Position numbers and translations under genes: made by a program | Notes under the pieces: generated by a model | Database searches by the model: none | Seen by the model: only the letters and a program-made list of their open reading frames with translations | Told to the model about the DNA's origin: nothing | Assembly (NCBI GenBank): GCA_001899715.1 | Contig: MKWI01000013.1 | Coordinates: 1 to 64,000, forward strand | Reading direction: 5' to 3' | From: Sphingobium sp. 66-54 | Lineage (GTDB): Bacteria; Pseudomonadota; Alphaproteobacteria; Sphingomonadales; Sphingomonadaceae | Length of the DNA: 64,000 bases | Shown here: piece after piece, positions 6,871 to 14,902 of the stretch | Numbering within the stretch: position 1 is the first letter of the stretch | Layout of the letters: each line of letters starts with the position of its first letter

Positions 6871-9807
6871 ATGAGAATCGGCATTATCGGCATATCGGCG
6901 CTGGCTTCGATGGCTTCCGCTCAGGCACATGCCCAGGATGGCAGTGCCGCCGCGTCCCGGCCGGCCGCACAGGATACCGCCGCCACTGAAGAACCGACAA
7001 CCGCAGATATCGTCGTCACCGGGTCGCTGATTGCCCGCCCGGACTATGTGTCCGCCAGCCCTGTCGTCACGGTCGGCGCGGAGGCGCTGAAAAGCGCCGG
7101 GACGGTCAATATCGAACAGGGCCTCAACCAGCTGCCACAATTCACCCCGGCGAGCGGCGCGGGCGGCGGCGGCGGCACGGCGGCACTGTCGGCCGGCCGC
7201 GCGACCCTCAACCTGCGCGGCCTGGGCGATCGGCGCACGCTCGTGCTGCTCGACGGCCATCGCCTGCCGACATCGACCGCCTTCAACGTCGCTGACGTCA
7301 ACATCATCCCGACCGCGATCCTGGAAAGCGTGGAGACGGTTACCGGCGGCGGTTCCGCTGTTTATGGCTCGGACGCCATTGGCGGCGTCGTCCAGTTCCG
7401 CACCAAGCGCCGGTTCGACGGTATCCAGCTTGATGGTCAGATCGGCAACAGCTTCCGTGGCGATTACATGACCTCCGACCTCGCGGTATCGGGAGGCTTC
7501 AACGGCTTTGGGGATCGCCTGTCGGTCGTCTTCTCGGGTTCTTACACCCACCGTGATGAATTGACCGCGCGCCAGCGTTCCTTCTACAATCTGGGCTTCC
7601 TTTCGGGCTTTACCGGCCCCGGCCTGTATCTGCCGGGCAGCAATGCGCCAAGTCAGGCGACTGTAGACGCCTATTTCGCGACCCAGGGCGTGGCCCCCGG
7701 CGGTGTGAGGAATAGCACCAGCCTCGGCTTCAACAACAACGGTTCGCTGTTCGGTCAGACCAGTCTGGTAAATTATCAGGGTCCGCTGGCCCCCGACTAC
7801 AGCAATTTCGGCGGTACTTTCCGTCAGGTCAGTGTGCTGGACCAGTCGGTCATGCGCCCCCTCGATCGCGAATCCGCCTTCGTGCGAGCCAATTTCGAGG
7901 TCTCCCCGGCGCTGGAGATTTACGCCCAGGGCCTCTATTCGCACACCTCCGCCTATTCCAGCATTGGCCTCAACATCACGCAGTTCATCCCGGCGCTGGT
8001 GTCGGTGAATAACCCCTTCATCCCATCGTCGCTGCGCCCGCTGCTCGCCTCACGGTCCAATCCGAACGCACCGTTCCAGATCAACCAGCGTTTTCTGGGC
8101 CTTGGTCGCCGCGCCTATGATACCAGCTTCGACACCACCCAGTTCGTGCTGGGCCTGCGTGGTGAAACGGGCGTGGGCGACTGGAAATATGATGTTTATT
8201 ACGCCCGCGACCGGACCAGTGTGGACAATTTTATCGATAATGCGGTTCTGGGTTCCAAGATGAACCAACTGCTGCAGGCGGCCGATGGCGGCGCGTCGCT
8301 GTGCGCAGGTGGCTATAATCCCTTCGGCATCACCAACAGCTCATCTATTTCGGATGCGTGCCGCGCGTTCGTTTCGCGTCGCATCGCTCTGCCCGAAGAT
8401 ATTGGCCAGGATACGGTCGAGGCCAAACTCTCCGGCAGACTTTTCGCGCTGCCCGCCGGTGACGTGCAACTATCCGTTCTGGCGGATTATCGCCGCAACA
8501 CCTACGACTTCGACCCGGGTGCCGATCTGGTGAAAGGGGACGTATTCGGCTTCAATCAGACCGCCGCTACGCACGGCCGGACCAGTGTGAAGGAAGTAGC
8601 GGCCGAACTGTTCGTCCCCATATTGTCCGACACGCCCTTTTTCCAGAAGCTCAACCTGACGGTCGGCGGCCGCTATTCCGATTACAACATTACCGGGGGG
8701 ATCTGGAGCTACAAGGGCGAGCTGGAGTGGAAGCCGGCCGATATGCTGATGTTCCGCGCCGGTTATCAGATGTCGAACCGCGCGCCTAATGTGGGCGAGC
8801 TGTTCAGCTCGGCGACGGGCACGCAGATCCAGATCGGCAATCCGCCCGCCGGCGGCGATCCATGCGACGTGCGCAACCCGGCTTTTGCCGGAGCGAATGC
8901 CGCGCAACTACGCGCGCTGTGCGTCGCGACCGGCGTGCCGGCGGCGATCGCGTCGAGCTATAACGCGGCGACCGTCGCGGTCCCGGCGACCAACACCGGT
9001 AATCTGGGGTTGAAGGAGGAAGAGGCGGTCACCAAGACGCTGGGCCTCGTCTTATCGCCGCGTATCGGCTCGGCCTGGGCACGTCAGCTTTCGCTCTCGG
9101 TCGACTTCTACGATATCAAGATCAAGAATGTCATTTCGACCGTCGCGGGCAATGTCGCGCTCAACCGCTGCTACAATATCGGCGGCTTCAACCCGACCTA
9201 TTCGGCCAGCGACCAGTTCTGCCAGTTGATCTCCCGCAGCGCGCTCAATGGCGACGTCACCAACGTAGCGCTGCCTTATCTGAATCTCGGCGGACTCAAG
9301 ACGCGCGGCCTCGATATCCAGCTCGACTGGACCATCGGGCTCGATGAAATGGGTATCGGCAACGACACGTCGCTCGCGTTCAAGAGTGTGGTCAGCTATC
9401 TCGACAGCTATCAGCGCAAGGATCTGCCCGGCACCGCCTACTTCGAATATGCCGGCACGATTGACTATACCAATACGCTTCCGCTGCCCAAGTGGCGCTG
9501 GCTGAACACCGCCACGCTCTCCATGGGCAAAGTCGATCTCGGCATCCGCTGGAAGCATATGAATGCGATGCGCGACGTGACCGTTGTGCTCAATCCCGCC
9601 AGCACGATCGCAGGAGTCCGCGCCTATGACACGTTCGACCTGACGGGCAATCTGCGCGTCACCGACCGGTTCGAGCTTCGCGCCGGCATCACCAACCTGA
9701 CCGACAAGCAGCCCTATGTCATCGGTGGCACGCCCAGCCAGACGCTGCCCGATATCTACGACATCGTCGGCCGGTCCTTCTTCATCGGCGTGAAAGCCAA
9801 GATTTAA
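6871..9807 (+). CDS. TonB-dependent outer-membrane receptor
   Basis: A 978-aa receptor. It has a signal peptide (MRIGIIGISALASMASAQAH, cleavage after AHA), a plug domain beginning at about residue 50 (DIVVTGSLIARPDY; then RATLNLRGLGDRRTLVLLDG and GSAVYGSDAIGGVVQFRTK), and a long beta-barrel ending in an aromatic-rich strand (VGRSFFIGVKAKI). There is no STN signalling domain. A strong Shine-Dalgarno (GGGAGAGGTGAA) precedes the ATG. Sphingomonads use many such receptors for plant- and lignin-derived molecules. Placed 31 bp before a quinate/shikimate dehydrogenase gene, it probably takes up quinate, chlorogenate-type esters or a related compound. That substrate is an inference from context. Confidence 0.9.
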   Translation: MRIGIIGISALASMASAQAHAQDGSAAASRPAAQDTAATEEPTTADIVVTGSLIARPDYVSASPVVTVGAEALKSAGTVNIEQGLNQLPQFTPASGAGGGGGTAALSAGRATLNLRGLGDRRTLVLLDGHRLPTSTAFNVADVNIIPTAILESVETVTGGGSAVYGSDAIGGVVQFRTKRRFDGIQLDGQIGNSFRGDYMTSDLAVSGGFNGFGDRLSVVFSGSYTHRDELTARQRSFYNLGFLSGFTGPGLYLPGSNAPSQATVDAYFATQGVAPGGVRNSTSLGFNNNGSLFGQTSLVNYQGPLAPDYSNFGGTFRQVSVLDQSVMRPLDRESAFVRANFEVSPALEIYAQGLYSHTSAYSSIGLNITQFIPALVSVNNPFIPSSLRPLLASRSNPNAPFQINQRFLGLGRRAYDTSFDTTQFVLGLRGETGVGDWKYDVYYARDRTSVDNFIDNAVLGSKMNQLLQAADGGASLCAGGYNPFGITNSSSISDACRAFVSRRIALPEDIGQDTVEAKLSGRLFALPAGDVQLSVLADYRRNTYDFDPGADLVKGDVFGFNQTAATHGRTSVKEVAAELFVPILSDTPFFQKLNLTVGGRYSDYNITGGIWSYKGELEWKPADMLMFRAGYQMSNRAPNVGELFSSATGTQIQIGNPPAGGDPCDVRNPAFAGANAAQLRALCVATGVPAAIASSYNAATVAVPATNTGNLGLKEEEAVTKTLGLVLSPRIGSAWARQLSLSVDFYDIKIKNVISTVAGNVALNRCYNIGGFNPTYSASDQFCQLISRSALNGDVTNVALPYLNLGGLKTRGLDIQLDWTIGLDEMGIGNDTSLAFKSVVSYLDSYQRKDLPGTAYFEYAGTIDYTNTLPLPKWRWLNTATLSMGKVDLGIRWKHMNAMRDVTVVLNPASTIAGVRAYDTFDLTGNLRVTDRFELRAGITNLTDKQPYVIGGTPSQTLPDIYDIVGRSFFIGVKAKI

Positions 9808-9837
9808 ACTTTTAGAATAAGGGTTGAGCGGCGGGCC

Positions 9838-10704
9838 ATGTCGACTAATGCAGTGAAGAAAAGCAGGGTCATCGGTCTCATTGGCCAGGGGATCGGGCAG
9901 TCCCGGTCCCCCACGCTCCACGAGACGGAGGCACGGGCGCTCGGCATTCCCTACGCCTATCGGCTGATCGACCTGGGCGTGCTGGGCATGGGCGTCAGTG
10001 ATCTCCCCACCATATTGGCCGGCATGAAGCAGCTGGGTTTCGACGGAACCAATGTCACCCATCCCGCCAAGCAGGCGATCATGCCGCTGCTCGACGAGGT
10101 CGATGATTACGCCCGCGCGATCGGGGCGGTGAATACCGTCGTCATTCGCGATGGTCGAACGAAGGGCTATAATACCGACTATTCGGGGTTCGCTGAGGGT
10201 TTCCGCCGCGGGGTGCCCGATGCCGATCTTTCCCATGTGGTGCAACTGGGCGCTGGGGGAGCGGGCGCCGCGACCGCCTGCGCCATATTGTCGCTCGGCG
10301 CGGGGCGGCTGACGCTTGTCGATGTGCAGCCATCGCGCGCCGACTTGCTTGTTCACAGGTTGCGCGATCAGTTCCCGCATGCCGTGATCGAAGCGGTGGC
10401 GCAGCCGCACGTCGCGATGGAAAGCGCGACCGGCCTCATTCACGCGACGCCCACGGGCATGGCGGCGCACCCAGGCTTGCCGATCGATCCGGCGCTGCTC
10501 CGGCCGGACATGTGGGTCGCGGAGATCGTTTACTTCCCGCTGGAGACGGAACTGCTGCGGGTGGCCCGGTCCATCGGCTGCCGGACGGTCGACGGGGGTG
10601 GCATGGCGGTTTTTCAGGCGGCGGCGGCAATGGAATATTTCGTCGACGGTCCGGTCGATCATGAACGGATGCGTGCACACTTTTTGGCGTTGGACGTTGA
10701 CTAA
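9838..10704 (+). CDS. Quinate/shikimate dehydrogenase, NAD-type (catabolic AroE family)
   Basis: A 288-aa AroE-family enzyme. Visible features are the substrate loop GQSRSPTLH (residues 20-28), the catalytic lysine K78 (NVTHPAK), the catalytic aspartate D114 (NTDYSGF), and a Rossmann motif GAGGAG at 138-143. After the second beta strand comes VDVQPSR (D162) rather than the NRT of NADP-dependent biosynthetic enzymes. An acidic residue there is the usual mark of NAD preference, as in the catabolic quinate/shikimate dehydrogenase of Corynebacterium. It should oxidise quinate to 3-dehydroquinate and/or shikimate to 3-dehydroshikimate. The C-terminus (GGGMAVFQAAAA) matches the family. Its neighbours support catabolism. 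A second, NADP-type AroE lies 4 kb away. Confidence 0.85.
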   Translation: MSTNAVKKSRVIGLIGQGIGQSRSPTLHETEARALGIPYAYRLIDLGVLGMGVSDLPTILAGMKQLGFDGTNVTHPAKQAIMPLLDEVDDYARAIGAVNTVVIRDGRTKGYNTDYSGFAEGFRRGVPDADLSHVVQLGAGGAGAATACAILSLGAGRLTLVDVQPSRADLLVHRLRDQFPHAVIEAVAQPHVAMESATGLIHATPTGMAAHPGLPIDPALLRPDMWVAEIVYFPLETELLRVARSIGCRTVDGGGMAVFQAAAAMEYFVDGPVDHERMRAHFLALDVD

Positions 10705-10762
10705 CTTGGGGGGCTTGGCCAACTCGGGACCGAGATGGGTTTCAACTCGGCACGAGGATCTG

Positions 10763-11413
10763 GTGGCTAGGCGCAAACAGGGTGAAGGCAGTTCCGGTCG
10801 GACCAATGATCCGGAACGGACCAAGGCCGATATTTTGAAGGTCGCGAGCCGCCATTTCGCCGAGCATGGCTTTTCGGGCGGTCGCGTCGATGACATCGCC
10901 AAAGAGACGAACACGTCCAAGCGGATGATCTATTATTATTTCGGCAGCAAGGACGGCCTGTATGAGGCGGTGCTGGAACGCGCCTATCTCGACATGCGCA
11001 GGATCGAGCTGGAAATCGACATCCCCAACATGGACCCGCTGCTGGCCTTGCGGCAGATCGTCGAATTCACTTTCGACCACCAGTTCCGCAACCCCTGGTT
11101 CGCGCGGCTGGTGGCGATCGAGAATATCCACCATGCCAGCCATTTGAAGCAGATAGCCGGGATCCGGGAGCATAACGGCTCGGTCCTGTTCCAGCTCGAA
11201 AAGTTGATCCGCATCGGCGAGGAGCGGGGCGTCTTCCGCAAGGGGCTGAAAGCGGTTGACCTGCACTGGATGATCAGCGCTTTCGCGGTGTTCAACGTCG
11301 TCAATGAAAGCACATTTTCCTTCCTCTTCCCTGTCGATGAGACGGTGGAAAAGCAGCAATCCAACCGCCGCACCATCGCCGTCGACGCCGTCATGCGGTG
11401 GTGCCAGCCTTGA
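10763..11413 (+). CDS. TetR-family transcriptional regulator of the hydroaromatic cluster
   Basis: A protein of about 216 aa. The N-terminal HTH is complete: TKADILKVASRHFAEHGFSG, then RVDDIAKETNTSKRMIYYYF and GSKDGLYEAVL. The C-terminal ligand-binding domain is helical (LRQIVEFTFDHQFRNPWFARLV). I favour the GTG at 10763, preceded by GAGG, since the frame upstream overlaps the dehydrogenase gene out of frame and lacks conserved sequence. Its position inside the cluster and four matching pseudo-palindromes before the cluster's transcription units suggest that it represses them and responds to a pathway intermediate. The effector is unknown. Confidence 0.85.
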   Translation: MARRKQGEGSSGRTNDPERTKADILKVASRHFAEHGFSGGRVDDIAKETNTSKRMIYYYFGSKDGLYEAVLERAYLDMRRIELEIDIPNMDPLLALRQIVEFTFDHQFRNPWFARLVAIENIHHASHLKQIAGIREHNGSVLFQLEKLIRIGEERGVFRKGLKAVDLHWMISAFAVFNVVNESTFSFLFPVDETVEKQQSNRRTIAVDAVMRWCQP

Positions 11414-11457
11414 ACCCGTCGGAATCGCCAACTCGCAGCGCACGTTTTAGTCGCGTT

Positions 11458-11473
11458 AACTAACCGGATAGTC
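11458..11473 (+). promoter_or_regulatory. Putative TetR operator upstream of aroQ
   Basis: AACTAACCGGATAGTC, 22 bp before the aroQ start. The core ACTAACCGGATAGT is an imperfect inverted repeat centred on CCGG and fits AAC-N3-YNNG-N3-RTY. It implies that aroQ can be transcribed separately from the receptor-dehydrogenase-tetR unit. Confidence 0.5.
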
Positions 11474-11494
11474 TATTTCTGAACGGAGATCATT

Positions 11495-11944
11495 ATGCCC
11501 ACCCTGATCTATGTCCTGAACGGCCCGAACCTCAATCTGCTCGGCAAGCGCCAGCCGCATATCTACGGCCATGAAACTCTGGCGGATGTCGAACGCGATA
11601 GTCGCACCGTCGCAGCGGAAGAGGGGCTGGAAATCCGCTTTCTTCAATCGAACGCCGAATTTCAGATCATCGACTGGATTCACGAGGCGCGCGAGACTGC
11701 GGCCGCCATCGTCATAAACCCCGCAGCGTTCACGCATACGTCGGTCGCGATTCTGGACGCTCTCAACACCTTCGAAGGTCATGTATCCGAAGTCCACATA
11801 TCGAACGTCCACAAGCGCGAGTCCTTCCGTCACCACAGCTATATCTCGCACCGCTCCGACAGCGTCCTCGCGGGCGTCGGCACCCATGGCTATGTATTGG
11901 CTTTGCGCCATATCGGCAAAGTGGTTCGCGAGGCGGCCCGATGA
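11495..11944 (+). CDS. aroQ: 3-dehydroquinate dehydratase, type II
   Basis: A 149-aa protein, normal length for the dodecameric type II enzyme, which interconverts 3-dehydroquinate and 3-dehydroshikimate. The diagnostic motifs are [18 protein letters not shown] (with the catalytic tyrosine), [32 protein letters not shown] and [18 protein letters not shown] (with the catalytic histidine). In this setting it serves quinate breakdown by turning dehydroquinate into the substrate of QuiC. A biosynthetic aroQ copy probably exists elsewhere in the genome. It has an operator-like site just upstream and overlaps the next small gene by ATGA. Confidence 0.95.
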   Translation: MPTLIYVLNGPNLNLLGKRQPHIYGHETLADVERDSRTVAAEEGLEIRFLQSNAEFQIIDWIHEARETAAAIVINPAAFTHTSVAILDALNTFEGHVSEVHISNVHKRESFRHHSYISHRSDSVLAGVGTHGYVLALRHIGKVVREAAR

Positions 11945-12144
11945 CCCAGCGCATGATCATCCTGCCGCCAGCCGTTCGCGATCATATGCGGGCGAGCAAC
12001 GCGGTCCGCACCGATGAAGGGATGCGGGCTATGTTCGGCATCAGTTACAACACCTGGAAGCGCATCGATGGCGGCGATCCGATCAGGGCCTCGCTCGCCT
12101 CGCGGCTCCTCTCGCGCATGGGCTTTGGCGAAGAAAAGCTTTGA
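11941..12144 (+). CDS. Small HTH-like protein translationally coupled to aroQ
   Basis: A 67-aa protein whose ATG overlaps the aroQ stop (ATGA). The segment [20 protein letters not shown] followed by [12 protein letters not shown] looks like a Cro/XRE-type helix-turn-helix (recognition helix near SYNTWKR), so a small DNA-binding protein is likely. I do not recognise a named family. The coupling suggests it is made with AroQ and may act as a second local regulator. It lies convergent to quiC with an 11-bp gap. Confidence 0.6.
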   Translation: MTQRMIILPPAVRDHMRASNAVRTDEGMRAMFGISYNTWKRIDGGDPIRASLASRLLSRMGFGEEKL

Positions 12145-12154
12145 AGGCTCTTCT

Positions 12155-14011
12155 TCAGGGAAGATCGTCTGACCGAAATTGAGCCTGCGCGTTGAGCCGG
12201 ATCGGCGCGTTTGGCGCGCCGTAGCCTTGATATCCGTCGCGCTGAACGAATTCGAAGAAGAAGCTCTTGTGGAAGGCGCGGCTGTAGAACTGGCGGTAGC
12301 GATTCCCTGCCCCGTCCTCGTCCACCAATATGTCGAGCGACCGCATCGCGCCGCTCTCTTCGGCCGCTATGCCGAATCTCGCTGCGACGTCGTCGTGATA
12401 ATTGGCGGGAATGGGCAGGCATTGCAGCCCACGCGCGCGCGTCTCGCGCGCCAGCGCGAAGATGTCGTCTGTGCGCAGCGCGATATGCTGGAAACCGGCG
12501 CCGAAGGAGTGGGTCAGAAAACGTGCCGACAGGGCACCCCGGGCATCGGTGCTGTTCATGGTCAACCGGAATGTGCCGGACGCATTTTCGATCGCCTGGC
12601 TGAGGACCAGGCCATTGGGGTCGATCACATCCTGCGCACCCTGTGGCTGCACGTCGAACATGGCGCGCCAATAGAGCTGCCAGGACAGGAATTCGTCGTT
12701 GTGGACCACGACGGCAAGATGGTCGATGCCGAGTATGTCGGGCGCTTCGGCGGCAGGCGATCCGGCCATCGCCTCGAACTCATCGGCCCAGATCGCGGCC
12801 ATGTCCTTGTCGTCCACGATATAGACCAGACTGCCTCCCACCCCGCGGATCGCCGGCATGGCCGGGATGTCCGATGCCTCCTGTGCAAGGCCTAGCGCGT
12901 GGGCGCGGGCAACCGCCGCCTGACTGTCGGCGACCGTCAGCCCGATCGCGCAGAGCGAACTGCCATGGGTATTGCGATAGGCGCGCGCGAAGCCTGTGTC
13001 CTCGAAATTGAGGACGATATTGGCCTTGCCGCCGCGCCAATGCTCGACATCCTTGACCCGATGCCTGCCGCTTGCGCGGAACCCGATGTGGTTCAGCATC
13101 TCGCACATAGCGCTGCGATCTTCGGGCGCGACCGCGAATTCCACGAACTCCAGTCCCATGATCTCGGCCGGCGCGGGCATATCCACAACGAGGTCCAGTC
13201 GCCGCGCAGCGGCGTCCCGCAGGGCATTGAGCGACCGCACACCGTCCCGCGCGACCATCGTCGCCGAGTTGGAACGGAAGCGATCGTTGAAGATTTCGAG
13301 GCTCAGCACCCCGTCATAGCCGATCCGCATCAACTCCGTGACGTAGCTCGTCACGTCGAAGCTGCCCTGCCCCGGCAGGTTGCGGAAATGCCGGCTCCAG
13401 TAAAGATAGTCCATGTCCAGGATCGGCGCGTCGGCCAACTGGACATAGACGATCTTGTTGGGGTCGATCTCGCGGATGCTTTCCGAAGGAACTTTGCGAG
13501 ACAGCGAATGGAAGCTGTCGAGCAGGATGCCGACATTGGGATGATCCACCGCGCGGACCAGATCCCATGCGTCGCGATGGTCGTTGATAATCGGCGCCCA
13601 GGCGAGCGCCTCATAGCCGACCAATATGCCATAGTCCTTCGCCACCTCACCCAGATCCTGCAGATCGGCGACCATGCGGGGACGATCGTTGACCGCATGG
13701 GGCGAGCAGTTGGAGCATAGCAGGATGCGGTCGCAACGCAGTTGCGCCATCACGTCGAACTTCTGGCGCGCGCGGTCGAAGGCGCGCTGGCGATAGGGTT
13801 CGGGTAGGCCCTCCAGGTCGCGGAACGGCTGATAGAGCGTGCAGCCCAACCCCAGATCGTCAAGCAGCGCCTTCACCTCCCGCGGCGACAGCGGGGAGGC
13901 CAGAAAATCGGTGTCGAAAATCTCTATTTCATCAAAGCCCGCCGCCGCCGCTGCCCTGATCTTGCTCTCCAGCGTCCCGCTCAACGATACTGACGCGATG
14001 GCATTTCTCAC
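12155..14011 (-). CDS. quiC: Bipartite 3-dehydroshikimate dehydratase (TIM barrel plus HPPD-like domain)
   Basis: A 618-aa fusion. Residues 1-270 are a sugar-phosphate-isomerase-like TIM barrel that converts 3-dehydroshikimate to protocatechuate. Candidate metal ligands are E134 (GYEALAW), D165 (LLDSFHS), Q191 (YVQLADA) and E239 (LSLEIFND). Residues 285-600 are a 4-hydroxyphenylpyruvate-dioxygenase-like vicinal oxygen chelate half that keeps a plausible 2-His-1-Glu triad: H431 (GIDHLAVVV), H509 (FQHIALRT), E587 (FFFEFVQR). This two-domain layout is that of QuiC1 of Pseudomonas; the role of the second domain is not settled to my knowledge. The start is GTG at 14011, matching the family N-terminus (IASVSLSGTL). 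An operator-like site lies 38 bp upstream. Confidence 0.9.
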   Translation of the reverse strand: MRNAIASVSLSGTLESKIRAAAAAGFDEIEIFDTDFLASPLSPREVKALLDDLGLGCTLYQPFRDLEGLPEPYRQRAFDRARQKFDVMAQLRCDRILLCSNCSPHAVNDRPRMVADLQDLGEVAKDYGILVGYEALAWAPIINDHRDAWDLVRAVDHPNVGILLDSFHSLSRKVPSESIREIDPNKIVYVQLADAPILDMDYLYWSRHFRNLPGQGSFDVTSYVTELMRIGYDGVLSLEIFNDRFRSNSATMVARDGVRSLNALRDAAARRLDLVVDMPAPAEIMGLEFVEFAVAPEDRSAMCEMLNHIGFRASGRHRVKDVEHWRGGKANIVLNFEDTGFARAYRNTHGSSLCAIGLTVADSQAAVARAHALGLAQEASDIPAMPAIRGVGGSLVYIVDDKDMAAIWADEFEAMAGSPAAEAPDILGIDHLAVVVHNDEFLSWQLYWRAMFDVQPQGAQDVIDPNGLVLSQAIENASGTFRLTMNSTDARGALSARFLTHSFGAGFQHIALRTDDIFALARETRARGLQCLPIPANYHDDVAARFGIAAEESGAMRSLDILVDEDGAGNRYRQFYSRAFHKSFFFEFVQRDGYQGYGAPNAPIRLNAQAQFRSDDLP

Positions 14012-14048
14012 AATCCTGTCTCCGAACCGCTGGCTTCTGACCGTCCAT

Positions 14049-14064
14049 AATGTACGGACTGGTT
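14049..14064 (-). promoter_or_regulatory. Putative TetR operator upstream of quiC
   Basis: On the minus strand AACCAGTCCGTACATT, the fourth match to AAC-N3-YNNG-N3-RTY in this cluster. It lies between quiC and the end of the aroE operon, directly upstream of the quiC GTG. Confidence 0.45.
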
Positions 14065-14083
14065 CATACTACGGGATCGGCGT

Positions 14084-14902
14084 TCAGGCTAGGGGGATCG
14101 TCAGCGCGTCGATCACCGGCTGCGTGTCCGGCCGCACGCCACGCCACAGGGCGAAGGCTTCGGCCGCCTGTTCGACGAGCATGCCGACACCGTCCGCCAT
14201 CTGCGTAACGCCGCTGTCCTGCGCCAGCCCCAGGAAGGGCGTCAGACCCTTGCCATAGGCCAGTTCATAGACGGCAGTCTGCGGGCCGAAGGCATTCGGC
14301 GACACCGGCGGCAATATGCCGGTCAGGCTGCACGACGTCGCGTTCAGCACGACATCATAGGGCTGATTGTCCCACGATCCGTAGGGGCCGGCCTCCGCCT
14401 TGCCATCGGCCGCATCGCGAAGCGCCTCGGCATGGGCGACCGTCCGGTTGACGATCGCGAAGAGCGCCGGCTCCTCGGCCAATATGGGCAGTAGCGCCCC
14501 GCGCGCGGCGCCGCCAGCGCCTAGCATCAGTACGCGCTTGCCGCGCATGGCGATGCGCAGATTGTGCGTGATATCGCGGACCAGCCCAATCCCATCGAAA
14601 TTGTCGCCGCGCACCGTGCCGTCGCTTCCGAAGGTCAGGCAGTTGACTGCTCCTGCCAATCGGGCCGACCGGGAATGGTCCGTGGCATAGGCATAGGCGT
14701 CGAGCTTGAACGGCGCGGTGATGTTGATCCCGCGAAAGCCCTGTCCGCGTAGTTCGTCCACCTGTGCGGCAAAGTCATTCTCGCGTCCCTCTACCTTCTC
14801 GTAGGAGATGGACTGACCGGCGCTGGCGGCGAAGGCCAGGTGGATCTGCGGCGACTTGGAATGGGCGATCGGCCGCCCGATCACGGCGTAGCGGTCAGTC
14901 AT
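14084..14902 (-). CDS. aroE: Shikimate dehydrogenase, NADP-type
   Basis: A 272-aa AroE. The shikimate-binding motif is AVIGRPIAHSKSPQIH, the catalytic residues are K66 (NITAPFK) and D103 (GDNFDG, where NTDG is usual), and the cofactor loop is GAGGAARG followed by VNRT at 151-154. NRT is the typical NADP(H) signature, unlike the NAD-type paralogue in the neighbouring cluster. The start at 14902 overlaps the stop of the CaiB-like gene by 8 bp, and a longer frame upstream is within that gene. It is the last gene of the panE/VOC/maoC/caiB/aroE operon. It may act on shikimate or on a related hydroaromatic acid handled by this operon. Confidence 0.85.
   Translation of the reverse strand: MTDRYAVIGRPIAHSKSPQIHLAFAASAGQSISYEKVEGRENDFAAQVDELRGQGFRGINITAPFKLDAYAYATDHSRSARLAGAVNCLTFGSDGTVRGDNFDGIGLVRDITHNLRIAMRGKRVLMLGAGGAARGALLPILAEEPALFAIVNRTVAHAEALRDAADGKAEAGPYGSWDNQPYDVVLNATSCSLTGILPPVSPNAFGPQTAVYELAYGKGLTPFLGLAQDSGVTQMADGVGMLVEQAAEAFALWRGVRPDTQPVIDALTIPLA

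Noticed and set aside
9052..10920. Minus-strand frame of 622 codons opposite the TonB receptor end and the dehydrogenase
   Set aside because: Both plus-strand genes have strong family motifs; the reverse frame has none.
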